Shown here piece after piece: positions 56,370 to 64,000 of a stretch of DNA of 64,000 bases. Position numbers and translations under genes: made by a program. Below the pieces are notes generated by a model. The model was not told where the DNA came from and searched no databases. It was given only the letters and a program-made list of their open reading frames with translations. This DNA comes from Lapidilactobacillus wuchangensis. Lineage in GTDB: Bacteria > Bacillota > Bacilli > Lactobacillales > Lactobacillaceae. The DNA lies in the NCBI RefSeq assembly GCF_003946645.1, contig NZ_RHOU01000011.1:1-64000 (forward strand), read 5' to 3'. Every line of letters begins with the position of its first letter. Positions within the stretch are counted from its first letter, which is position 1.

Positions 56370-57090
56370 TGCTTTTGACTCCAGTGTGGGCGCTGGTCGT
56401 GGAACGCAGTAGGCAATTTGAATCTAAACTAGTTTTAGGCAGAATAGCGGACAACTCCGTTGCAGCCGGCGGGTTGTGGAACGCTGCCGACATTGATTTG
56501 AGCTTATTGCTATCGCAACAATCTCAAATACAAGTCTTCTTCTAACTGCTAAAGCAGTAAGAAGAATTTGGCGGCTGACAACCCGGCGGCCTCCACTGCG
56601 TTTTGAGCTAGTGTGGTCCATTCAATTTTTTGTCGAATAACGAGGCAGTACCAGCAAAATCCGTACGAACTGTCCAGTAGCCACTCAATGAAACTAACGG
56701 CATTGATCATCACTATTTAGACAAAACAGATTGTAGGAACTAACAAAGCCTGATTAACAATTTCTCTAGGTAAACGAGAAATTATTAATCAGGCTGTTTT
56801 TGTCCGCTATTCAAATATAACAATAATTGAAATCTAAATATTCTGGCCAACTATGATTGCATTGATAGCTAGCAAAAGTAAAGTGCACTATCCTAACTCC
56901 AGACGGAATGGAGAGCGTGGTTGTCAGCCAATCGGTTTTTATTTGCGTAGGAACTTGCGAGAGGCAGCCAAATTTGTCTTATTGCTTTAGCAATTAGACA
57001 AAGGCTCGTATTTGAAACAATTGTGGTTTTCAATTGGTTCGAATCGATGCCGGCCGCGTTCCGCAGCCAGCAAGCCAGCAATGGAGTCGG
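56370..57090 (+). repeat. Composite structured repeat CE13 with a 34-nt insertion in R
   Basis: L module 56438-56610 (P2 TTCTTCTAACTGC with GCAGTAAGAAGAA). C hairpin 56746-56802 is strongly rebuilt but still paired: GCCTGATTAACAA and TTCTC face GAGAA and TTATTAATCAGGC, then TGTTTTTG. R module 56896-57090 with TGGTTGT and GCAGCCA (wobble pairs). At 56930-56963 it carries an insertion after GTCAGCC that is shared with CE14. Confidence 0.88.
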
Positions 57091-57212
57091 ACGCAATTCT
57101 GTTTAGCGTTTTAATTTTTACAAGTTGAAGAAGTACGATTTAAAAATTAAAAATAAATTTAGTTGTAAATGCAACATCAAGACAAAATGGTGGTAAAATA
57201 GTGCTATCGCAA

Positions 57213-57632
57213 TTACAATTGCTGATAAATTTTATTTAATAAATTAGTTAGAGTCGTTAATTCAGTGGGATTTAATTCTGTTAAGGCATGGTGAATATAA
57301 TCTGCCTCGATTTGCGCAATCAGGGGATAAGTGGCTTGCCCCTTGGTAGTTGGCAAGAGATGTTTGAGCTTCTTGTTTTTAGGGTCGATCTCTTTGACAA
57401 TATAGTCGTCATCCTCGAGCCGTTTTAAAGCGCGACTCAGTGTGGTTTTGTCAACGCGGACTAATTTAACAAGGTCAGTTTGCGAAATACCGGCGTTTTC
57501 AACAATCCGAATCAAATAAAGGAAAAGATTATTGTCTAATCCTAAATCTTTGACTTGTTGATTCACGCTGGTGGTCGATTGTCGAGCAATTGCACCAATT
57601 AGGCGATATAGTTGCGTATCAGCTGTTACCAT
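57213..57632 (-). CDS. MarR-family transcriptional regulator
   Basis: 139 aa winged helix. Recognition region ISQTDLVKLVRVDKTTLSRALKRLEDDDYIVKEIDPKNKKLKHLLPTTKG (about 50-100) with the beta-wing Asp-x-x-Asn-Lys. GGGAGG lies 10 nt before the ATG. Divergent from a GNAT gene across 69 bp, where a TATAAT on the minus strand may serve it. It is likely to regulate the GNAT gene and itself; ligand unknown. Confidence 0.92.
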   Translation of the reverse strand: MVTADTQLYRLIGAIARQSTTSVNQQVKDLGLDNNLFLYLIRIVENAGISQTDLVKLVRVDKTTLSRALKRLEDDDYIVKEIDPKNKKLKHLLPTTKGQATYPLIAQIEADYIHHALTELNPTELTTLTNLLNKIYQQL

Positions 57633-57701
57633 TGAAATCGCGCCTCCCGAATTATCTGAATTAACTACATTATAACTGATTATTTATTGTGGGGTAGTTT
57701 T

Positions 57702-58145
57702 ATGTGGCAAATTAAGAAAACTGCGGCGTTAAGCAGTCTTGAATTATTAGCGATTTTGAAATTAAGAATTGATACTTTCGTGGTGGAACAGCAGCGAATT
57801 TATCCGGAAGTCGATCAAAATGATCAACAGGCCTACCATTTATTTACTACTGATCCGATTGATGGCACCATCATTGCTTATGCCCGGGTATTTATTGATC
57901 AGGATGACCAGTTGACTTTCGGGCGGGTGCTGGTGAATCCTCGTTATCGCGGTCACGGCTGGGGCAATAAATTAGTTGCTGAAATTTTGGCTTTTTGTCA
58001 GGAGCACTGGCCACAACGGGCGATTATGATTGAAGCTCAGGTGCCAGTCAAAAGCTTGTACGAGCATTTCGGTTTCGTTAGTCAAGGACAACCGTTTATC
58101 TTTAATCATACGCCTCATGTGGAGATGCGCTATCAAGCGTCGTAA
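57702..58145 (+). CDS. GNAT-family N-acetyltransferase (ElaA-like)
   Basis: 147 aa. ElaA pattern: LAILKLRIDTFVVEQQRIYPEVDQNDQ at the N-terminus; acetyl-CoA motif GRVLVNPRYRGHGWGNKLV (about 84-102); C-terminal LYEHFGFVSQG. Substrate unknown. GGGG precedes ATG 57702. Divergent from the MarR regulator. Confidence 0.9.
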   Translation: MWQIKKTAALSSLELLAILKLRIDTFVVEQQRIYPEVDQNDQQAYHLFTTDPIDGTIIAYARVFIDQDDQLTFGRVLVNPRYRGHGWGNKLVAEILAFCQEHWPQRAIMIEAQVPVKSLYEHFGFVSQGQPFIFNHTPHVEMRYQAS

Positions 58146-58160
58146 TTTTATTAGTGCATC

Positions 58161-58212
58161 AAAAAAACAGGGTCGTCAGGACACGATGAGGTGTGCCGAC
58201 GATCCTGTTTAT
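58161..58212. terminator. Bidirectional terminator between GNAT and CBS genes
   Basis: AACAGGGTCGTC pairs with GACGATCCTGTT, with GACAC and GTGTGC above it; A/T tracts flank both sides and the genes converge. Confidence 0.85.
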
Positions 58213-58227
58213 TTAACTACGACTTAA

Positions 58228-58896
58228 TTAAAGAGCGTTCTTCTCGTTACGAATGGTTTCGCCGGATTGCAGATCGTCAATTTCCACGACCCGATATTCC
58301 TTGCGTTCCAAACGTTCAACAATGTCAGCCAAAGTCTTCCGCTTCAAGCCGGCAGGTAAGGTGATTAAAGTCCGCCGTACGAAAGTTCCCTTCTTGGCAT
58401 CCAAAGTTAAAATACCGGCGATGGAACTGTACTTCGAAATAATCTTCGACATTTCCAGCAAGTCGCCTTGTTGGCCAGTGGACATAATCGTCAAGACATA
58501 ACTACCGATATCCAAGTTCCAAGCTTCTGACAGCATCCCTAGTAATTTCGCATGAGTTAAGATACCATAGAAGTTATGATTTTCATCTAAAACCGCAATA
58601 TAAGGTAAGTCTTTGATATTAAAGAAGACTTTGAAGAATGGGGAATCAAGATCAATTGTCTTGGTAGCATTTTTCAGTAAAAAGGTCACGGGCAGATTCA
58701 TATCGCCGCCTTGTGACTTGTGGCGATAAATATGCATTTTGTAAATGTTACCACGGAAAATCCGACCGCTTTCGTCAAGGATCGGGACACAACGGTAGCC
58801 GGAATCCTCAAGAATTTTTAAGGCCTCAGCTAAGGTCGCGTTTTCTTTAACCGTCGTTAATTTATCTTTCTTCAAGACTAAACTTTTAATTAACAT
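58228..58896 (-). CDS. CBS-domain pair protein with C-terminal ACT-like region
   Basis: 222 aa. Two CBS motifs (about 1-60: VKENATLAEALKILEDSGYRCVPILDESGRI; about 72-130: PFFKVFFNIKDLPYIAVLDENHNFYGILTHAKLL), then a region of about 75 residues with an ACT-like beta-alpha pattern. CBS-ACT proteins of Listeria and Bacillus sense adenine nucleotides or c-di-AMP; whether this one does is inference. AAGGAGG lies ahead of the ATG. Monocistronic. Confidence 0.85.
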   Translation of the reverse strand: MLIKSLVLKKDKLTTVKENATLAEALKILEDSGYRCVPILDESGRIFRGNIYKMHIYRHKSQGGDMNLPVTFLLKNATKTIDLDSPFFKVFFNIKDLPYIAVLDENHNFYGILTHAKLLGMLSEAWNLDIGSYVLTIMSTGQQGDLLEMSKIISKYSSIAGILTLDAKKGTFVRRTLITLPAGLKRKTLADIVERLERKEYRVVEIDDLQSGETIRNEKNAL

Positions 58897-59018
58897 GGTG
58901 GTCCTCCTTAAAAAGACTTTCTTATCGTTGTTATCATACCATAAATAGCGAAACTTTAAAATATATTAGAGAATTATTACATCTTTAGATGAAAACAAAC
59001 TGTGAGGTAAATTAGAAA

Positions 59019-59690
59019 ATGCGTAATGAAATGATGTCCCACCCAGTCGTCCATGAAAAAGTCCAAAAATTCCTGCGCCAACAACCACTGAATATTTCGC
59101 CAGCACTTGCCCAAATTGAAGCCTGGGCCAATGAACGTCGGGTGCCAATTATTCCTCGGGAAACCGCCGCTTATCTGTATCAACTTGTTTCCTTGCAAGC
59201 CCCACAGCGAATTCTTGAGGTCGGCACGGCCATTGGCTTTTCCTCAGCACTCTTTGTTGAGGCTGATCCGAAAAACGTTCAGGTCACCACGATTGACCGT
59301 TTTGATACGATGTACAATCACGCTAAGGATAATTGGCAACGATTAGGTTATCAAGACCAAATTGAGCTGATCGAAGGTGATGCAGCTGATATTCTGCCGA
59401 CCTTACAAAGCGACTATGAAATGATTTTCTTGGATGCCGCCAAAGCCCAGTATATTAAGTTCTTACCTGACGCCTTGCGCTTGTTAGCTCCAAATGGCGT
59501 GCTGCTAATTGATGATGTCCTCCAAGGCGGGACCATCTTTGATGATATCGCCACCATTCGTCATCGCAATAAGGGCATTCATCGTCGCTTAAATGAATTA
59601 TTGACCACAGTTTACCAGAACCCCGACTTAAATGTAAGTTTGTTGCCGCTAGGGGATGGCGTGCTGCAGATTACTTGGCGGGAGCATTAA
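59019..59690 (+). CDS. SAM-dependent O-methyltransferase (TrmR/YrrM-like)
   Basis: 223 aa, class I methyltransferase of the O-MT family 3. SAM motif ILEVGTAIGFSS (about 66-77), VTTIDRFD, and IFLDAAKAQYIKFLPDALRLL with the metal-binding Asp. The size and motifs fit TrmR, which methylates 5-hydroxyuridine at tRNA position 34, though small-molecule O-methyltransferases look alike. The GTGAGG site is rather far from ATG 59019. Confidence 0.82.
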   Translation: MRNEMMSHPVVHEKVQKFLRQQPLNISPALAQIEAWANERRVPIIPRETAAYLYQLVSLQAPQRILEVGTAIGFSSALFVEADPKNVQVTTIDRFDTMYNHAKDNWQRLGYQDQIELIEGDAADILPTLQSDYEMIFLDAAKAQYIKFLPDALRLLAPNGVLLIDDVLQGGTIFDDIATIRHRNKGIHRRLNELLTTVYQNPDLNVSLLPLGDGVLQITWREH

Positions 59691-59772
59691 GAATCAAGAG
59701 AACGGCTGATGATGAATGACCTGGTTGATAGTCACTAGTTTGGTTTAAATTTTTGAGATAACTATTGAAACT

Positions 59773-59817
59773 AAAAAAGCTTGAATTGAGTCAAAATAAC
59801 TCAATTCAAGTTTTTTA
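59773..59817. terminator. Bidirectional terminator between methyltransferase and L,D-transpeptidase
   Basis: AAAGCTTGAATTGAGT pairs with ACTCAATTCAAGTTT around CAAAATA; A/T tracts on both sides. Confidence 0.92.
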
Positions 59818-59828
59818 TTATCAAATCG

Positions 59829-61205
59829 CTAAAAGACTAACACAGGTGTCCCAATTGGTACTAAATCATAAACCTTAGCCATTGTTTCTGGTGGGGTGTT
59901 GATACAGCCATGAGAGCCGTGTTCTTTGTACCAGTCGCCACCATATTTCGGTTGCCATGGCGAATCATGGATCCCAACACCAGTGGTATCGATTGGCATC
60001 CAGTAAGAAACTTTCGAAGCGTAATCGGAACCGTCATCATTTTTACCTTTTAAGGTTGAATTACGTTCCTTGGCCCAAACAGACCAAACACCACTTGGCG
60101 TAGCTTGCTTAGGCTTACCAGTGACAATATCGGTGCTGATCTTTTCTTCACCGTTGATGTAAACCCACATGTGTTGGTTCTCTTTATCAACTTCAACATA
60201 AGTATTGCCAATGTCGGTACCATCTTTAGAATAACCACTGCCTTGAATGGTTGGTGTGCGCGTAAAGTCTTTACCAGCTAAAATTGCGGCGGTTAACTTA
60301 GGTAGCTCACTAGAGACGTTGATGCTCCAGCCGTAAATACCAGCAGGAACAGTGACAGTGCCACGTTTAGTCGATTTGAATTCACGAGAACGGTTATAAG
60401 TGGCATATTGACTATTAAGTCCACTGAGATAATTGGTTAGGGCAGTTTGATCAACCACGACTTGACCATCTTGATAAGAGATCCAGCTAGTAATCATTTC
60501 AGGCGTGATTGTTAGTGTCTTACCAGCAAGGGTGTAAGTGCCGGTTGTTTTAGCAACCTCGTTTAAAGACTTCACTTCAGTCTTTAATTTACTATTATCT
60601 TGCGTCACGGTTGGTTTGACGTAAGCTTGATCAACTTGAACTTTGCGTTGGCCATTAACAATGGCTTTTTCAACAGCTGCTTTAACAGCCGCTTGATCAA
60701 GTTGGGTCCCTTGAACTTCAGGTTTGATTTTAAAGCTGGCCGATTCTTGGACAACTTTAGCATTGCTAGTTGCGGTGCGGCCTTGATTAGCCTGGTCAAC
60801 TGTTTCCTTGACGAAAGCATCTAATGCCGCCTGGTCAACTTTAACTGCTGCTACATCACTGGTTGTTTCAGCGCTGACCTTGTTGGAAAATGACCAGCTA
60901 TTCTGATTAGCCAATATTTTCTTCAAGTAGCCGCCAGAGTTACGCGACAAGCCTAATTCTTTACCAGTAATTGTCGCTAACGATTTTTGATTGTCGTACA
61001 GTTGGTACTTCGCATTAACCAATTTCTTGGTTAACTTGCTTTGTGCTTGTTGGTAGGTTAGTTTGCCAATATTCACATTCTCAACTTGAGTGTTGGGTAA
61101 GTAGTGGCTTTGATAGAAGACACCACGGTAAATGTAGACTGCACCAAGAATCAAGACAGCACAGGCGCCACTTATTGTTAAAATCAATTTGCTACGTTTC
61201 TTCAT
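59829..61205 (-). CDS. L,D-transpeptidase (YkuD, Ldt-fm-like)
   Basis: 458 aa. N-terminal membrane anchor (about 6-27), two PG-binding/VanW-like stalk domains (about 35-330), C-terminal YkuD domain with HGSHGCINTPPE holding the catalytic Cys. It makes 3-3 peptidoglycan cross-links outside the membrane and is of the type of Ldt-fm of Enterococcus faecium, associated with beta-lactam bypass. ATG 61205 follows AGGTGG; the 24 codons upstream are not supported. It is convergent with the methyltransferase gene. Confidence 0.92.
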   Translation of the reverse strand: MKKRSKLILTISGACAVLILGAVYIYRGVFYQSHYLPNTQVENVNIGKLTYQQAQSKLTKKLVNAKYQLYDNQKSLATITGKELGLSRNSGGYLKKILANQNSWSFSNKVSAETTSDVAAVKVDQAALDAFVKETVDQANQGRTATSNAKVVQESASFKIKPEVQGTQLDQAAVKAAVEKAIVNGQRKVQVDQAYVKPTVTQDNSKLKTEVKSLNEVAKTTGTYTLAGKTLTITPEMITSWISYQDGQVVVDQTALTNYLSGLNSQYATYNRSREFKSTKRGTVTVPAGIYGWSINVSSELPKLTAAILAGKDFTRTPTIQGSGYSKDGTDIGNTYVEVDKENQHMWVYINGEEKISTDIVTGKPKQATPSGVWSVWAKERNSTLKGKNDDGSDYASKVSYWMPIDTTGVGIHDSPWQPKYGGDWYKEHGSHGCINTPPETMAKVYDLVPIGTPVLVF

Positions 61206-61454
61206 TTTGTATCCACCTACTTGTTGTTCATATCTGCCAGAAGTCAACCTTAGTATAACAGTAAAAAGGAGGTTCACAAAGCAAATTGTCTTTCCTTTAG
61301 TAAGTCATAAGAATTAACTGAGGGGAATGATTGGTTAAATTTTAAAATTGTTTAGTCAAATCTTGGATGGTATGTTGTGGGGCTGGAAAAGAACGCGGAA
61401 TTCAGTCAGACCCTGTTCGAGCTTCTATCCCACTTTGGGTGATGATGTTGAAAT

Positions 61455-61566
61455 GTGCTCGGAGCGACAGACTGCTAGGCCTAATTTAATTATTTGCTCG
61501 ATCGGTTGTACCGCTCCAGCAAATAATTGAAATCATGCTACGCAGTCTAACCGTCGCTCCTCATAA
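61455..61566 (+). repeat. HR hairpin repeat, copy 1 between ldt and ldh
   Basis: GGAGCGAC with GTCGCTCC at the base, AGACTGC with GCAGTCT, CTAATTTAATTATTTG with CAAATAATTGAAAT, apical CGGT with ACCG. Here the unit is antisense to both neighbouring genes. Confidence 0.9.
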
Positions 61567-61577
61567 CTTGTTGAAAT

Positions 61578-61689
61578 GTGTTCGGGGTGCCAAATGGCTA
61601 TGGCCAATTTAAATAATCACTCGATCGGCGGTGCCGCTCAAGCAATTATTTGAAATTGACCTACGCCAAAAGCCCGGCACCCCTCACAC
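61578..61689 (+). repeat. HR hairpin repeat, copy 2 between ldt and ldh
   Basis: GGGGTGCC with GGCACCCC, TGGC with GCCA, GGCCAATTT with AAATTGACC, apical CGGC with GCCG. Confidence 0.9.
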
Positions 61690-61695
61690 TCTGAA

Positions 61696-61738
61696 ATAAA
61701 AAAGAACTGAAACAAAACGCGTACGTTTTATTTCAGCC
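61696..61738 (-). terminator. Terminator of ldh
   Basis: On the minus strand CTGAAATAAAACG pairs with CGTTTTGTTTCAG, then TTCTTTTTTATTT. Confidence 0.88.
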
Positions 61739-61777
61739 CATGAATTTAATTATTTAAACTAAGATTTGGCGCGATGA

Positions 61778-62788
<1,011 letters not shown>

Positions 62789-62798
62789 TTACTTTGTT

Positions 62799-62807
62799 AG
62801 TATAACA
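62799..62807 (-). promoter_or_regulatory. ldh promoter (-10 region)
   Basis: On the minus strand TGTTATACT is an extended -10 box, about 40 bp before the start codon. No strong -35 is seen. Confidence 0.6.
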
Positions 62808-62910
62808 CATTAATTACCGTTTAACAGTAATTTTACTAGCAATTATGAAAAAATAGTAAGTGAAGCAATCAGCGTTGGAGTAATGCTCTTTCGAATACAT
62901 GAAAGAAAAA

Positions 62911-62922
62911 TAAAGCGCTTTA
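62911..62922. promoter_or_regulatory. Palindrome TAAAGCGCTTTA in the ldh-pth spacer
   Basis: A perfect 12-bp palindrome with the core of a cre site, but the outer bases do not match the consensus. It is more than 100 bp upstream of the ldh promoter, so an effect on either gene is uncertain. Confidence 0.35.
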
Positions 62923-63122
62923 GTAAGCGATTTCAGTAAAAAATATTTTTCTAACTAGTACACTTTTTACGCCCTGTTTCATTGTGGACAACACAAATTT
63001 AACGGCAATTGAGGCGATTTCGCCGAAAAATCAAGGATGTCCAACTATGAGTGTATCAGGTCTCGTGAAAAATTACCTGAATGAAGTCTGAATGAGCCAA
63101 TTCTGCAAAAAAAGTGCTGCTA

Positions 63123-63131
63123 TGCTATAAT
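63123..63131 (+). promoter_or_regulatory. Extended -10 promoter of pth
   Basis: TGCTATAAT lies about 130 bp before pth, giving a long 5' UTR. The spacer 62823-63122 shows no other gene. Confidence 0.6.
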
Positions 63132-63259
63132 TTTGGGTGCTAACCTGGGGTTTGTTTGAACGCCAGCTTTTTGCGTTTCAACAAGTTGCTAAACTTATGA
63201 GGTTTGAAATATCGGGCTGTTTTTTAAATCAGCACTTTTATATAGGATAGAAGGAATTT

Positions 63260-63826
63260 ATGATGAGAATGATTGTTGGTTTGGGTAATCCCGGTGCTAA
63301 ATATGAACACACCAAACATAACGTTGGTTTTGATACCTTGGCGCACGTGGCGAAGGTTTTGAACGTCGAGTTAACTAAGAGTGAATTCAATGCGTTAACT
63401 GGTACCACTAAAATTAATGGCGAGAAAATTTTATTAGTCAAACCACTAACTTTTATGAACGATTCTGGTCGGGCAGTGGGGCCATTAGCGAGTTATTATC
63501 AATTTGCACCAGAAGAAATTGCCGTGATTCAGGATGACTTGGATATGCCTTTAGGCAAATTACGGTTACGGACTCATGGTGCATCTGGTGGTCATAATGG
63601 GATTAAGAGTATTATTAGTGCTTTGGGTACAGAAAAATTCAATCGCGTCAAAATTGGCATTCAACACCCACAGCGCGCAAAAGTGGTCGATTGGGTTTTA
63701 ACACCTTTTAGCAAAGATGATCGGCCAGTGATGGAACAAAGCATGGACCGAGCAGCAGCAGCCTTGCAAGAGTGGGCTGAAGAAAAAGCCGATTTTGAAG
63801 CATTGATGAATCAATATAATGGCTAA
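63260..63826 (+). CDS. pth: Peptidyl-tRNA hydrolase
   Basis: 188 aa. It frees tRNA from prematurely released peptidyl-tRNA. Motifs: IVGLGNPGAKYEHTKHNVGFD (about 5-25, catalytic His20-type residue), LTFMNDSG, DDLDMPLGKLRLR and GGHNGIKSI. AGAAGGA precedes the ATG; ATG 63263 is an equally possible start. It is the first gene right of ldh and normally heads pth-mfd, which would lie beyond the window. Confidence 0.97.
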   Translation: MMRMIVGLGNPGAKYEHTKHNVGFDTLAHVAKVLNVELTKSEFNALTGTTKINGEKILLVKPLTFMNDSGRAVGPLASYYQFAPEEIAVIQDDLDMPLGKLRLRTHGASGGHNGIKSIISALGTEKFNRVKIGIQHPQRAKVVDWVLTPFSKDDRPVMEQSMDRAAAALQEWAEEKADFEALMNQYNG

Positions 63827-63863
63827 TGGATTGAGCCTATGACATCAGGATAAAAAAGAAACA

Positions 63864-64000
63864 GCGTCTGACTCTGTTCTGGGCTGCTTGGCGTGGAACG
63901 CAACAATCTCAATACAAGCCTTGTCCTAAGTAGTACAGCCACTAAGAACAATTTGGCTGCTTCTCGCAAGTTCCTACGCAAATAAAACCCGATTGGCTGA
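63864..64000 (-). repeat. CE14: reversed, partly deleted R module cut by the window end
   Basis: Starts like other reversed R ends (GCGTCTGACTC, GGGCTGCTTGGCGTGG). Most of P3 is missing (CGTGGAACG joins directly to CAACAATCTCAA). P2 is GTCCTAAGTAG with CACTAAGAAC. At 63961-63994 it carries the same 34-nt insertion as CE13. Confidence 0.8.

Noticed and set aside
62881-62945. Strong cre site for ldh
   Set aside because: TAAAGCGCTTTA has the core only; outer bases miss the consensus and the distance is large, so it is listed only as a weak palindrome.

Overview
The window looks like chromosomal DNA from a lactic acid bacterium of the family Lactobacillaceae. Supporting evidence: an L-lactate dehydrogenase that from memory resembles the Lacticaseibacillus casei enzyme in sequence and length, a second D-lactate dehydrogenase, a Ddl ligase of the D-Ala-D-Lac type (Phe261), a very acidic RpoE delta subunit next to pyrG, a PurR of the Bacillus type, a Trp T-box in front of trpS, and no ispE between veg and purR. 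No rRNA, tRNA, insertion sequence, prophage or CRISPR array was seen. The species cannot be fixed from the sequence alone.

Layout. 0.7-2.7 kb: galM and a HAD phosphatase (minus). 3.2-7.3 kb: T-box, trpS, an aminotransferase, D-lactate dehydrogenase. 8.1-11.8 kb: two candidate peptide ORFs, lemA, a TPM-domain protein, a MATE transporter. 11.9-16.8 kb: HxlR/SDR divergent pair and a PTS-SGNH hydrolase-GntR operon. 18-24.8 kb: aldo/keto reductase, PEBP protein, an operon of HExxH protein, Sir2 and chorismate mutase, an amino acid permease, DUF72. 25-35.9 kb: msmK, then housekeeping genes metG-tatD-rnmV-ksgA, veg, purR, glmU, prs. 36.8-39.5 kb: mscL, ywfO-like HD protein, lipL. 40.7-49.7 kb: ywiB-like, rpoE, pyrG (with a GGGC-start attenuator), murA, rpmE2, ddl, murF. 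50.7-56.3 kb: DEAD-box helicase, acpS, alr, mazF, a TIM-barrel protein. 57.2-63.8 kb: MarR/GNAT, CBS protein, methyltransferase, L,D-transpeptidase, ldh, pth.

The most unusual content is between the genes. Two families of long, highly structured non-coding repeats fill most intergenic regions. The first, called HR here, is a hairpin unit of about 113 bp, present singly or in tandem arrays (14 copies counting nested, partial and mini forms). The second, called CE here, is a composite of about 550-750 bp: a left multi-hairpin module (L), a terminator-like hairpin (C) and a right multi-hairpin module (R), present in 14 full or partial copies. In both families the stems are kept by compensatory base changes between copies, and one HR copy is inserted inside a CE copy, so HR has been mobile. 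I do not recognise either family; they are the best candidates for something undescribed.

How the genes fit together: cell-wall precursor synthesis (glmU, murA, ddl, murF, alr, an L,D-transpeptidase) is well represented, and the predicted D-Ala-D-Lac ligase, the D-lactate dehydrogenase that can supply D-lactate, and Asp in place of Cys in MurA together suggest intrinsic resistance to vancomycin and possibly fosfomycin. Translation and rRNA/tRNA maintenance (trpS, metG, rnmV, ksgA, pth, rpmE2) and nucleotide supply (prs, purR, pyrG) form the rest of the core. Sugar catabolism appears under carbon control, with a good cre-like site at galM and weaker candidates at msmK and ldh.
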